Assembly: GCA_024644045.1 (NCBI GenBank)
Contig: JAHELT010000288.1
Span: 1-64,000, forward strand
Direction of reading: 5' to 3'
Source: Chromatiales bacterium
GTDB lineage: Bacteria; Pseudomonadota; Gammaproteobacteria; JAHELT01
DNA: 64,000 nucleotides
Shown here: in pieces, positions 18,330-27,380 of the stretch
How positions within the stretch are numbered: position 1 is the stretch's first letter
How the letters are laid out: the number at the start of each line of letters is the position of its first letter
Made by a program: the position numbers and the translations under genes
Notes under the pieces: generated by a model
Told to the model about the DNA's origin: nothing
What the model saw: only the letters and a program-made list of their open reading frames with translations
The model's database searches: none

Positions 18330-18725
18330 TCACGGCTGCATGGCCGCCGCGAACGCCGCGGTGTCAGCATAGACCTCGTAGCGGGTGATCCGGTCGCCCG
18401 CCACGCCGAACACGTTGACCATATGGCCGTCGACCGGACGGCCGTTTGCCTTGATCCGCCATGTGCCCACGCATTGAACGGCGACCTTGTGCTCGTCGGC
18501 GATCACGCTCAGGCGCTCCACGTTGACGATCTCCACGTGCTCGGCGAGCACTGCAAAGAAGGCCTCGAACCCGGTGTGCCCGGCAAACTCGCCGACCCAG
18601 GGCAGCAACCCCGGTGGGCCGTAGCAGGCGATTTTGATATCTTCGCTCAGCAGCGCCAGCAGACCGGGCCGGTCACGCGTGGCAAGCAGGCGGTAGTAGG
18701 CGTCGATCGTCTCGCGGCTGTGCAT
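18330..18725 (-). CDS. SnoaL/NTF2-like protein
   Basis: This 131-residue protein has the nuclear-transport-factor-2 fold pattern of SnoaL-like proteins: an N-terminal helix [18 protein letters not shown], the strand segment DIKIACYG, and the C-terminal sheet [21 protein letters not shown]. The family includes small cyclases, isomerases and hydratases that bind hydrophobic ligands in a cone-shaped pocket. It is the first gene of the operon with enoyl-CoA hydratase, acyl-CoA synthetase and YbdK, so a role in the same catabolic step series is likely. A specific reaction cannot be stated. Confidence 0.8.
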   Translation of the reverse strand: MHSRETIDAYYRLLATRDRPGLLALLSEDIKIACYGPPGLLPWVGEFAGHTGFEAFFAVLAEHVEIVNVERLSVIADEHKVAVQCVGTWRIKANGRPVDGHMVNVFGVAGDRITRYEVYADTAAFAAAMQP

Positions 18726-18840
18726 GGTCGAACATCCAGCTCAGTGGTACGGGATGCCCCGGACGCGGGGCCGGCGCGGATGCGGGGTCATTCTAAGGGA
18801 TCACCGCGGGCGAAAGCATTGCCTGCAGCGCGAGGAACTC

Positions 18841-19704
18841 ATGCTCACACAACGGATCACGGACGCGCCGCGTCGCGACCTGGGCGGCTTCGAGGTACGC
18901 CGGGTGCTGCCGTCCCCACACCGCCGCAGCGTCGGCCCGTACGTTTTTTTCGATCATTTCGGACCCGCCGTGCTGGGACCCGGCGCGGGGCTCGACGTGC
19001 GTCCGCATCCCCACATCGGACTGGCCACGGTGACCTACCTGTTTGCGGGCGAAATTGTGCACCGCGACAGTCTCGGTTTCGTGCAGACGATTCGCCCGGG
19101 CGAGGTGAACTGGATGACCGCAGGCCGCGGCATCGTGCACTCGGAGCGCACGTCGCCGGAAAACAAGGGCGGGGAGATGGCTCTTCACGGGCTGCAGACC
19201 TGGGTAGCGCTGCCACTGGAACACGAGGAATCCGACCCGGGGTTCTGGCATCATCCTGGCGACTCACTGCCCGAGGTGGCGCTGCCGGGCGTCGCACTGC
19301 GTTTGGTGGTGGGCGAGGCGTACGGGAGCCGCTCGCCCGTCGGGACCTTGTCGCGCCAGTTCTACGTGGATGCGCGGCTGGATGCCGGGGCAACGCTCCG
19401 CCTGCCCGGGGACTACGGTGAACGCGCGGCGTACGTCGTCGAAGGCGAGCTGCAATGCGCCGGCGCTACTATCGATGCGACTGAAATGGCGCTGTTCGAC
19501 GCAGGCGAGGTCGCGTTGAGCGCGGCGCGCGACAGCCGGGTCGTGCTGCTGGGCGGCGATCCGCTCGAAGGCCGGCGTCACGTATGGTGGAACTTCGTCT
19601 CCAGCTCCCGCGAACGCATCGAGCGGGCAAAAGCCGACTGGCGCGAGGGGCGGTTTGCCGGCGTCCCCGGGGACGACGAGTTCATCCCGCTGCCTGACAA
19701 GTGA
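18841..19704 (+). CDS. Pirin-family bicupin
   Basis: This 287-residue bicupin has the pirin N-terminal signature [14 protein letters not shown] followed by [19 protein letters not shown], supplying three His and one Glu as metal ligands. Some pirins are quercetin dioxygenases, others redox-sensing regulators; the role here is open. The ATG at 18841 is chosen because GAGGAA lies just upstream and the pirin fold begins there. It is followed 46 bases later by a cation/proton antiporter in the same direction. Confidence 0.9.
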   Translation: MLTQRITDAPRRDLGGFEVRRVLPSPHRRSVGPYVFFDHFGPAVLGPGAGLDVRPHPHIGLATVTYLFAGEIVHRDSLGFVQTIRPGEVNWMTAGRGIVHSERTSPENKGGEMALHGLQTWVALPLEHEESDPGFWHHPGDSLPEVALPGVALRLVVGEAYGSRSPVGTLSRQFYVDARLDAGATLRLPGDYGERAAYVVEGELQCAGATIDATEMALFDAGEVALSAARDSRVVLLGGDPLEGRRHVWWNFVSSSRERIERAKADWREGRFAGVPGDDEFIPLPDK

Positions 19705-19750
19705 TGCGCATCAACATCAATCCATCCCTGCCCGGGAGGCCGCTTTAGCG

Positions 19751-21019
19751 ATGCAGATTCTCGACGCGGCCGCCATCGTCGTCAGCATGACGGCGGTGCT
19801 CGCCTACGTGAACCACCGCTACCTGCGCCTGCCGCCGAACATCGGCGTGCTGATCCTGGCGCTGCTCGCGTCGCTCGCACTGGTGCTCAGCGACGCGCTC
19901 GGTTTCGGCGCCGTCGAAGTGCAGGCGGTGGCGCTCCTGGCCACCGTCGATTTCGACTATACGCTGCTCCAGGGCATGCTCAGCTTTCTGCTGTTTGCCG
20001 GCGCCCTGCACATCGATCTCGACGATCTCGCCGAGCGTAAAGGGATCATCGGCACGCTGGCGACAATCAGCGTGATCGCGTCGACCTTTCTGGTGGGCAC
20101 GGCGGCGTGGTTCCTGTTCGCCTGGCTGGGGCTGCCGGTGCCGCTGGTCTGGTGCCTGGTGTTCGGCGCGCTCATCTCGCCGACCGATCCGATCGCGGTG
20201 CTCGGCATACTGAAGCGCGCCGGCGCGCCAAAGAGCCTGGAGACCAAGATCGCCGGTGAATCGCTGTTCAACGACGGTGTCGCGGTGGTGGTGTTTCTGG
20301 TGCTGTTCGAAATCGCCAGCGGCACGCAGGAGCCGTCTTTCGCGCATATCGCGCTGCTGTTCGTGCAGGAAGCCGTGGGGGGTGCGCTGCTCGGCCTGGC
20401 GCTCGGCTTCCTCGTCTACCGCATGCTGCGCAGTGTCGACAACTACCAGGTCGAAGTGCTGTTGACGCTCGCGCTGGTGATGGGCGGCTATGCGCTCGCG
20501 ACCGCGCTGCATCTTTCCGGGCCGGTCGCCATGGTCGTCGCGGGTCTGATGATCGGCAATCAGGGGCGCCGCTTTGCGATGTCGAGCACTACGCGCGAGC
20601 ATCTCGACACGTTCTGGGAACTCATCGACGAGACCCTGAACGCCGTCCTGTTCGTGTTGATCGGGCTCGAGATGGTGGTGCTGACCTTCACCGGCAACCT
20701 GTTGCTGGCCGGACTGCTGGCGATCCCCGTGGTGCTGCTCGTACGCTGGCTGTGCGTGGCCACGCCGGTCACCCTGATGCGCAACCGCTACGAGTTCACG
20801 CCGAATGCGATCAAGATCATGACCTGGGGCGGGTTGCGCGGCGGGATCTCTGTGGCACTCGCGTTGTCGCTGCCCGCGGGCGCCGCGCGCGAGCAGATTC
20901 TCACCGTGACCTACCTGGTGGTGATCTTCTCGATCGTCGTGCAGGGTCTGACGATCGGTCCTTACATTCGACGCCTGCAGAGAACCGTCGAACCGGACGA
21001 CCCGCCAGTCGACCACTGA
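19751..21019 (+). CDS. CPA1-family Na+/H+ antiporter
   Basis: This 422-residue protein has about 12 membrane segments. CPA1 hallmarks are ISPTDPIAVLGILK and GESLFNDGVAVVVF, containing the aspartates and Asn-Asp pair needed for ion exchange, plus TWGGLRGGISVALAL in a late helix. It probably exchanges protons for Na+ or K+ across the inner membrane. GGGAGG upstream supports the ATG at 19751. A link to the pyrophosphatase at 46.2 kb (ion homeostasis) is possible but not shown. Confidence 0.92.
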   Translation: MQILDAAAIVVSMTAVLAYVNHRYLRLPPNIGVLILALLASLALVLSDALGFGAVEVQAVALLATVDFDYTLLQGMLSFLLFAGALHIDLDDLAERKGIIGTLATISVIASTFLVGTAAWFLFAWLGLPVPLVWCLVFGALISPTDPIAVLGILKRAGAPKSLETKIAGESLFNDGVAVVVFLVLFEIASGTQEPSFAHIALLFVQEAVGGALLGLALGFLVYRMLRSVDNYQVEVLLTLALVMGGYALATALHLSGPVAMVVAGLMIGNQGRRFAMSSTTREHLDTFWELIDETLNAVLFVLIGLEMVVLTFTGNLLLAGLLAIPVVLLVRWLCVATPVTLMRNRYEFTPNAIKIMTWGGLRGGISVALALSLPAGAAREQILTVTYLVVIFSIVVQGLTIGPYIRRLQRTVEPDDPPVDH

Positions 21020-21351
21020 TCAGCGGCCGGGGTAGCGCGATTGGCGGTTTGGAAAGGCCGCCTGGCCGGCGACTCACCGCTGACCGGGATTCGGTGTGAT
21101 TTCCGCTTGCCACCAGGGCACCGCAGACCTTTGCGACCGTATCCCGGACGCCACTGGTGCAGGCCGTTACGCGACTGGGAAGATGGTCAGTCTTTACCAC
21201 ATCGAAGTGCGGCACAAGGCTGTAGCAGTCGCAGGCGCGCTGGCCGCCTGTTTCCGTGGACTGCCGCCACGCGTCCTGCGCGGCGCCGTTTTCTCCAGTT
21301 CGACGTGCGGGGTGTGCTTGCAGGCGCCCGAATTCGGTTACCATCCGCGGC
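21020..21351. other. Intergenic region, nothing definite
   Basis: This 332-base spacer lies between the antiporter and the transglutaminase gene. Short open frames here have no recognisable protein character and no ribosome-binding sites. TACCAT at 21339-21344, seven bases before the next start codon, may be a weak -10 box. Confidence 0.4.
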
Positions 21352-24300
21352 ATGACTATTCGCGTTGCCCTCGATCACTACACCGAGTACCGCTATGCGC
21401 GCCCGGTGGCGCTCACCCCGCACGTGATCCGGTTGCGTCCGGCCCCGCATTCACGCACGCCGATTCACGCCTACTCGCTCAGCGTCGAGCCGGCGCAGCA
21501 CTTCATCAACTGGCAGCAGGACCCGTTCGGCAACTTTCTCGCCCGCCTGGTGTTTCCCGAGAAGACCCGCAGGTTCAGCATCCGGGTAGATCTGGTCGCC
21601 GACATGACGGTGATCAACCCGTTCGATTTCTTTGTCGAGGAATCTGCCGAGCGCTTTCCGTTCGACTATGAGCCGCAGCTCAGGAAAGACCTCGCGCCGT
21701 ACCTGGCGGTCGATGAAGACGGTCCGCGGTTGCGTGAATGGGTGGCGGCGGTGGAGCGCAGCCCCCGGCCCATCGTCGAGTTCCTGGTGTCGCTCAATCA
21801 GCGCCTGGAGCGGGACATCGAGTACCTGATCCGCATGGAGCCGGGGGTGCAGAGCTGCGAGGACACGCTCGGCCTGGCGCGCGGGTCCTGCCGTGACAGC
21901 GGCTGGCTGCTGGTCCAGGCGCTGCGCCATCTGGGGCTCGCCGCGCGCTTCGTGTCCGGCTACCTGGTGCAGCTGGCGCCCGATGTCGAAGCGCTGGACG
22001 GCCCCAGCGGTCCGCGTGAGGACTTCACCGACCTGCACGCCTGGGCGGAGGTCTACATCCCGGGTGCCGGCTGGGTGGGGCTCGACCCGACGTCCGGGCT
22101 GTTCGCCGGCGAGGGGCACATCCCGCTCGCCTGCACGCCGCACCCGATGAGCGCCGCGCCGGTGACGGGCGCGACCGAGGACGTCGAAACCGAGTTCACG
22201 TTCCACAACCAGGTCAAGCGAATCCACGAGGATCCGCGCGTGACCCGGCCCTACAGCGAACCGCAGTGGGCGGCGATCGACCGGCTGGGCGAGGCGGTCG
22301 ACGCGCAACTGCAGGCCGGCGACGTCCGCCTCACCATGGGCGGGGAACCGACCTTCGTGTCGATCGACGACATGGAAGGCGCGGAGTGGAACACCGCCGC
22401 GCTCGGCGACGATAAGCGCCGTCTCGCGGGCAGGCTTTTCGAGCGCCTGCGCGAGTGCTTTGCGCCGGGCAGCATCCCGCACTACGCGCAGGGAAAGTGG
22501 TACCCCGGCGAACCGCTGCCGCGCTGGGCGCTGTCCTGCTACTGGCGCGCGGACGGGCATCCCCTGTGGCAGCAGCCGGCGCTGCTGGCCGCCGACGATC
22601 ACCGTCCGCCGGCCGACCTCGATCGGGCGAAGGCGTTCGCCGTCACCCTGGTGAAGCAGCTGGGCCTTGCCGAGGCGTATCTGATCGAAGCCTTCGAGGA
22701 TGCGCGGTACTACCGGCGCCTCGCAGAGCAGCTGCCCGTGAACCTGGATACGGACGCTGCCGAGGCCTTGCCCGAGCCCGAGCAGCAGCGCCTGGCGCAG
22801 CTGCTGGAACGCGGGCTCGACCGGCCGGCCGGCTTCGTGCTGCCGCTCGGCTGGGAGGACGACGAGGGCTGGCGCAGCAGCGCCTGGCCGTTGCGCGAGG
22901 ACCGGCTGGAGCTTATTCCGGGCGACTCGCCGCTGGGGCTGCGTCTGCCGCTCGAGCGCCTGCCGTGGCTGCCGCCCGAGGCGCGCCCGCTCACTGCGCA
23001 GCGCGATCCCTTCGAACCGCGCGAGCCGCTCGGTACGGCGCCGTCGGCCGGCGGCCGAGAGGCGGTCAGCGCCGCCGCGCCGCCGGAGCCGGAGTCCGAG
23101 CTGCTGCACGTGCTGCACACCGCACTCAGCGTCGAGTCCCGCGACGGATTAATGTGCGTGTTCATGCCGCCGCTTACGCATCTGGAGCACTGGCTGGCGC
23201 TGCTGCAGGCTATCGAGCAGAGCGCACAGGCGCTGGGGCAGGCGGTGCGCCTCGAGGGATACCCGCCGCCCGTTGATCAACGCCTGCGGCATTTTTCGAT
23301 CACCCCCGACCCGGGCGTTATCGAGGTGAACGTGCAGCCGGCGGCGAGCTGGTCGGAGCTGGTGGCGACCACGCGCACCCTGTACGAGGAGGCCCGCCTG
23401 GCGCGCCTGGGCACGGAAAAGTTCATGCTCGACGGCCGCCACAGCGGCACCGGCGGCGGCAACCATGTGACCCTGGGCGGACCCGCGCCGGCCGACAGCC
23501 CGCTGGTGCGCAGACCCCATCTGTTGCGCTCCCTGATCACCTACTGGCAGCAGCACCCGGCACTTTCCTACCTGTTCTCGGGTAGCTTCATCGGGCCGAC
23601 CAGCCAGGCGCCGCGGGTGGACGAGGCGCGCGACGACAATCTGTACGAGCTGGAAATCGCCTTCGCTCAGCTGCCGCAGGGCGACTGCGAGCAGCCGTGG
23701 CTGATCGACCGGGTGCTGCGTAATCTGCTGGTCGATCTCACCGGCAATACGCACCGCGCCGAGTTCTGTATCGACAAGCTGTACCCGCCGCACTCGGCGC
23801 TCGCACGCCGCGGACTGCTCGAGTTCCGCGCGTTCGAGATGCCGCCGCACTGGCAGATGAGCGCGCTGCAGATGGTGTTGCTGCGCGCGCTGGTGGCCCG
23901 CTTCTGGACGTCGCCGCATCGCCCCCGCCTGATCCGCTGGGGTACGGCGTTGCACGACCGGTTCATGCTGCCGCACTTCGTCGCCGCCGATCTTCACGAC
24001 GTGGTCGATGACTTGCGCGATGCGGGCTTTGCCTTCGAGCAGGTCTGGTTCGCGCCGTTTGTCGAATTCCGCTTCCCGGTGTTCGGGCGTGTCAGCGTCG
24101 CCGGCATGGAGCTCGAACTGCGCTGGGCGCTGGAGCCCTGGAACGTGCTCGGCGAGGAGATCTCGGCCCAGGGCACGGCCCGCTACGTCGACTCCTCCGT
24201 GGAACGGCTGCAGGTGCGCGTCGGCGGCCTGATCGAAGACCGCTTCGTGGTCACCTGCAACGGCCGCCGCGTGCCGCTGCAGCCGACCGGCCGCGAAGGC

Positions 24301-24633
24301 GAATACGTGGCCGGCGTCAGGTACAAAGCCTGGCAGCCGCCGTCCGGGCTGCACCCCACCATCAAGGTGCACGTACCGCTGCGCTTCGACCTGGTGGACA
24401 CGCGCAACCGGCGCTCACTGGGAGGCTGCACCTACCACGTCGCGCACCCCGGCGGGCGCAACTACGACACCTTCCCGGTCAATGCGTTCGAGGCGGAAGC
24501 CCGGCGCATCGCCCGCTTCTGGGATCACGGCCATACTGCCGGAACCATTGAAGTGCCGGCGGAAGAGCCGGCCTACGAGCATCCTTTCACGCTCGATCTG
24601 CGCCGCCCGGCGGGTGTCACGCAATCGCGATAG
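21352..24633 (+). CDS. Transglutaminase-like protein with DUF2126 domain
   Basis: This protein of about 1093 residues is a fusion typical of a widespread cluster. An N-terminal transglutaminase-like papain-fold domain (about residues 1-290) shows the catalytic triad: Cys in RGSCRDSGWLL, His in DLHAWAEVYI and Asp in GLDPTSGL. A long DUF2126 domain fills the rest, with LTMGGEPTFVSIDDMEG near residue 330 and DGRHSGTGGGNHVTLGG near 695. Comparative genomics (Iyer, Aravind and colleagues, amidoligase study) linked such proteins with alpha-E, circularly permuted ATP-grasp and Anbu genes, all present here. It is predicted to form or cleave isopeptide/amide bonds, probably in the cytoplasm. The ATG at 21352 is where the family begins. 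Confidence 0.93.
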   Translation: MTIRVALDHYTEYRYARPVALTPHVIRLRPAPHSRTPIHAYSLSVEPAQHFINWQQDPFGNFLARLVFPEKTRRFSIRVDLVADMTVINPFDFFVEESAERFPFDYEPQLRKDLAPYLAVDEDGPRLREWVAAVERSPRPIVEFLVSLNQRLERDIEYLIRMEPGVQSCEDTLGLARGSCRDSGWLLVQALRHLGLAARFVSGYLVQLAPDVEALDGPSGPREDFTDLHAWAEVYIPGAGWVGLDPTSGLFAGEGHIPLACTPHPMSAAPVTGATEDVETEFTFHNQVKRIHEDPRVTRPYSEPQWAAIDRLGEAVDAQLQAGDVRLTMGGEPTFVSIDDMEGAEWNTAALGDDKRRLAGRLFERLRECFAPGSIPHYAQGKWYPGEPLPRWALSCYWRADGHPLWQQPALLAADDHRPPADLDRAKAFAVTLVKQLGLAEAYLIEAFEDARYYRRLAEQLPVNLDTDAAEALPEPEQQRLAQLLERGLDRPAGFVLPLGWEDDEGWRSSAWPLREDRLELIPGDSPLGLRLPLERLPWLPPEARPLTAQRDPFEPREPLGTAPSAGGREAVSAAAPPEPESELLHVLHTALSVESRDGLMCVFMPPLTHLEHWLALLQAIEQSAQALGQAVRLEGYPPPVDQRLRHFSITPDPGVIEVNVQPAASWSELVATTRTLYEEARLARLGTEKFMLDGRHSGTGGGNHVTLGGPAPADSPLVRRPHLLRSLITYWQQHPALSYLFSGSFIGPTSQAPRVDEARDDNLYELEIAFAQLPQGDCEQPWLIDRVLRNLLVDLTGNTHRAEFCIDKLYPPHSALARRGLLEFRAFEMPPHWQMSALQMVLLRALVARFWTSPHRPRLIRWGTALHDRFMLPHFVAADLHDVVDDLRDAGFAFEQVWFAPFVEFRFPVFGRVSVAGMELELRWALEPWNVLGEEISAQGTARYVDSSVERLQVRVGGLIEDRFVVTCNGRRVPLQPTGREGEYVAGVRYKAWQPPSGLHPTIKVHVPLRFDLVDTRNRRSLGGCTYHVAHPGGRNYDTFPVNAFEAEARRIARFWDHGHTAGTIEVPAEEPAYEHPFTLDLRRPAGVTQSR

Positions 24634-24653
24634 GCGTGCCTACCCCGGTGAGA

Positions 24654-24659
24654 TAGAAT
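24654..24659 (+). promoter_or_regulatory. -10-like box before Anbu gene
   Basis: TAGAAT ends 6 bases before the ATG at 24666, in the 32-base gap after the transglutaminase gene. It would give a leaderless Anbu mRNA independent of upstream readthrough. No clear -35 is present. Confidence 0.35.
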
Positions 24660-24665
24660 CCGGCA

Positions 24666-25409
24666 ATGACCTACTGCGTTGCCATCACCGTCGACGCCGG
24701 GCTTGTGTTTGCGTCGGATTCGCGCACCAATGCCGGCGTGGACCAGCTGAGCACCTACAGCAAGATGTTCTGCTTCGAGGAGCCCGGCGAGCGTGTGCTG
24801 GTGCTGTTGACCGCCGGCAACCTGGCGACCAGCCAGGCGGTGGTGATGCAGCTCAAACGCGACATGAAACAGGGCAAGCTGCCGAATCTCAGCAGTGTCG
24901 AGCACCTCAGCGAAGCGGCGGAGTACGTGGGTGAGATCAGTCTCGCGCAACAGCAGAAGCACGTGAACGCGGCGGCCGGCAGCGGTCTGGACACCAGCGC
25001 CAGCTTCGTGCTCGGCGGCCAGATCGGAAAAGCGCGGCCGAAAGTCTTCATGATCTACCCGGAAGGCAACTTCATCTCGGCCACTGGCGAGACACCCTAC
25101 CAGCAGATCGGCGAGATCAAGTACGGCAAGCCCATCCTGGATCGCATCATCCGCCCGGAGACCACGCTGGAGGAGGCGGCGCTGTGCGCCCTGGTGTCGA
25201 TGGATTCGACCATGCGTTCCAACGCCACCGTGGGACCGCCGATCGAGGTACTGCTCTACGAGGCCGGCAGCCTGCGCCTCGAGCGCCAGTTCTCCTTCGG
25301 CGCCGACCACCCCTACCTGCTGTCGCTCAAATCCGACTGGGAGCAGGCGCTGAAGCAGGCGTTTTCGACACTCCAGCACTTCGACTGGCACAGCCCGCTG
25401 CAGAACTGA
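24666..25409 (+). CDS. Anbu proteasome-like peptidase
   Basis: This 247-residue Ntn-hydrolase of the bacterial ancestral-beta-subunit (Anbu) proteasome family starts MTYCVAITVDAGLVFASDSR. Thr2 becomes the N-terminal nucleophile once Met is removed; GKPILDRI and ALVSMDSTMRSNATVGPPIE are family segments. Anbu assembles into helical or ring particles and is presumed to hydrolyse peptides or ligated products. It directly follows the transglutaminase/DUF2126 gene and faces the convergent ATP-grasp/alpha-E/metallopeptidase operon, the classic Anbu neighbourhood. The substrate is unknown in the family. Confidence 0.93.
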   Translation: MTYCVAITVDAGLVFASDSRTNAGVDQLSTYSKMFCFEEPGERVLVLLTAGNLATSQAVVMQLKRDMKQGKLPNLSSVEHLSEAAEYVGEISLAQQQKHVNAAAGSGLDTSASFVLGGQIGKARPKVFMIYPEGNFISATGETPYQQIGEIKYGKPILDRIIRPETTLEEAALCALVSMDSTMRSNATVGPPIEVLLYEAGSLRLERQFSFGADHPYLLSLKSDWEQALKQAFSTLQHFDWHSPLQN

Positions 25410-25438
25410 AGCCGGCGCGCGCCGGGGGCGCGGGCGCT

Positions 25439-26452
25439 CTACTGAATCCCTCCCGCCGCCAGCAGGTCGTGCACGAAGCGCAGCTTGTCCGCCACCGGCG
25501 GCGGGATGACGAACGGGTAAGCATCGGCCAGCCCCATACTGCGGTTGAGCTCGTTGAAAGCGACGCTGAACGCCAGCCAGGTGTCCAGCAGGTCGTCGAA
25601 CCCGCCGCTTTCCAGCGGCACCAGCCGATAGGCGGCCGCCGTCTCCAGACAATCGCGCAGGTGCAGGTAGTGGGCCCAGGTTTCCGCCCAGTCCTCGGCG
25701 GGGTGCGCCGAGGCGTAGGCGCTTATGTGCCGCTCGGTCCAGTCGGGTGCCGGTCCCTGCGCATAGTAGTCGGCCAGCGTCGCCTCATAGTCGGCGCGCT
25801 CGTCGCCGAACAGCGCGCGGCAGCTGTCCAGCGTCGCTGGCTCGTACACCAGGCGGTCGAAATAGTAGTGGGCGCTTTCGTGGCGGAAGTGCCCGAGCAG
25901 GGTGCGGTAGCGCTCGTTCATCTGCTTGCGCGTCATGGCGCGGATCACGTCGTCGGCCTCGGCCACGTTGATGGTGATGATTCCGCCGGCGTGGTGAATC
26001 GGCACATGCTCTTCCGACACCGTCGGGTTGCTGCGCTGGTCCTCGACCAGGTCGAAGGCCAGGCCGTGCGGCCAGCCGCGTGTCTGGCCGAGCACGGGCA
26101 GCCCGAGGTCCAGCAGCGAGTAGATCAGCCGGCGCTTGGCCACTTCGATCTTGTCCCAGTATTCGCGGCTCGGCGCGCTCGACAGGTTGGGGATGGTCCG
26201 GTTCAGGCGGCACGATACGCAGTAGTCGTCGGGATCGTCGGCGTGCACCAGCCAGTTGCAGTTAGCGTGCTCCAGCGCGTTGCGGCAATCGCGGTAGCTG
26301 GCCTGGCCGTCGGTCCAGGTGCCGTCGCCCGGGGCGGTCAGGGTCAGCAGGTCGAGGCGCCGCGGATCGAACCCGAGGCGCGCGCCGCAGTGCGTACAGC
26401 CGCGGTTGTGAAAAAAGACGGCCTGCCCGCAGGCGCAGCTAAACCGCTTCAT
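25439..26452 (-). CDS. Zinc-ribbon plus zinc metallopeptidase (DUF-type, HExxH)
   Basis: This 337-residue protein opens with a zinc ribbon (cysteines in FSCACGQAVFFHNRGCTHCG, residues 5-22). Further conserved Cys lie in NCNW and DDYCVSC. It then has a putative metallopeptidase domain with HFRHESAHYYFD, giving the HExxH site near residue 205. It is the third gene of the operon with ATP-grasp and alpha-E proteins and overlaps alpha-E by 14 bases. It may process or trim the predicted peptide product; this is inference from context. Confidence 0.87.
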   Translation of the reverse strand: MKRFSCACGQAVFFHNRGCTHCGARLGFDPRRLDLLTLTAPGDGTWTDGQASYRDCRNALEHANCNWLVHADDPDDYCVSCRLNRTIPNLSSAPSREYWDKIEVAKRRLIYSLLDLGLPVLGQTRGWPHGLAFDLVEDQRSNPTVSEEHVPIHHAGGIITINVAEADDVIRAMTRKQMNERYRTLLGHFRHESAHYYFDRLVYEPATLDSCRALFGDERADYEATLADYYAQGPAPDWTERHISAYASAHPAEDWAETWAHYLHLRDCLETAAAYRLVPLESGGFDDLLDTWLAFSVAFNELNRSMGLADAYPFVIPPPVADKLRFVHDLLAAGGIQ

Positions 26453-27380
26453 CGAGCTGCGGTATCAGCCAGGTGCTCTCGATCTGGGTATGGATCGCGC
26501 CGAGTTCGAGCTGCACGTTGTCGATGTAACGGTGCAGCGCTTCGCGCTCCAGGCCGGTCACGTCCAGATCGCCGATCATGCGCTGCACGCGGGCCAGGGC
26601 ACGCAGCGGACCGTCGCTGCGCGGGAGCGGCTGCAGCGCCTGTTGTATCCGCTCGAGGTTGTGCGCCAGGGCGCGCGGGAAATGCGTATCCTGGATCAGA
26701 AAGGCGATGGTGGCCGGTGCGCGAATGCGCCGGCGCACATACTGGCGGTACATCTGATACCCGCTGAGCGCCTGCAGCACGTGCATCCACAGGCGATTCT
26801 CCAGCCGTTCCAGCTCCGCGCCCTTGGCGATCAGGGTGGCCGAGCCGACGTCGACGATACGCGTTGTCATGTCCGCCCGTTCCAGATGGCGGCCGGCGCG
26901 CACGAACTGGTAGGCATCGCCGTGGCTCATGGTGCCCGCCAGCAGCCCGGCGATCTGCTGGCACTGCGCAATGACCTGCGAAAGCACCTCGTACAACCCC
27001 TTGGGCAGGGTGCGGCCGCCTAGCTTGCGGCGGGCGAACAGGTACAACTCGTTCACGCATTCCCAGCCTTCGCGGGGCACCAGGTCGCGGGTTGTGCGCA
27101 CGTTCTCACGCGCCGCCACCAGGCAGCTCAATACCGAACTGGGACTGTCTCGGTCCGCCAGCATGAAGCGCAGCACGTTACGCTCGCCAGCGCTCTTGTA
27201 GCGTTTGTCGAAGATGGCCTCTGAGCCTGTGATGTCGACCAGCTGGCGCCACTCCAGGCCGACGCCGCGCGGCAGGTCGAGCATCAGATCGCGATAGACG
27301 CTGACGAGACGCGCACTGTTCTCGGCGCGCTCGACGTTGCGCGCCATCCAGTACAGCCGCTCGGCAACCCTCGACAGCAT
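26439..27380 (-). CDS. Alpha-E domain protein
   Basis: This 313-residue, almost all-helical protein has the alpha-E family signature near the N-terminus: MLSRVAERLYWMARNVERAE, then the conserved HGDAYQFVRAGRHLERADMT around residue 150. Alpha-E proteins are of unknown biochemical role and are nearly always encoded beside circularly permuted ATP-grasp and transglutaminase genes. The start overlaps the ATP-grasp stop by one base (TGATG), implying translational coupling and complex formation. The frame is open upstream to 27566, but that stretch lies inside the ATP-grasp gene. Confidence 0.93.
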   Translation of the reverse strand: MLSRVAERLYWMARNVERAENSARLVSVYRDLMLDLPRGVGLEWRQLVDITGSEAIFDKRYKSAGERNVLRFMLADRDSPSSVLSCLVAARENVRTTRDLVPREGWECVNELYLFARRKLGGRTLPKGLYEVLSQVIAQCQQIAGLLAGTMSHGDAYQFVRAGRHLERADMTTRIVDVGSATLIAKGAELERLENRLWMHVLQALSGYQMYRQYVRRRIRAPATIAFLIQDTHFPRALAHNLERIQQALQPLPRSDGPLRALARVQRMIGDLDVTGLEREALHRYIDNVQLELGAIHTQIESTWLIPQLDEAV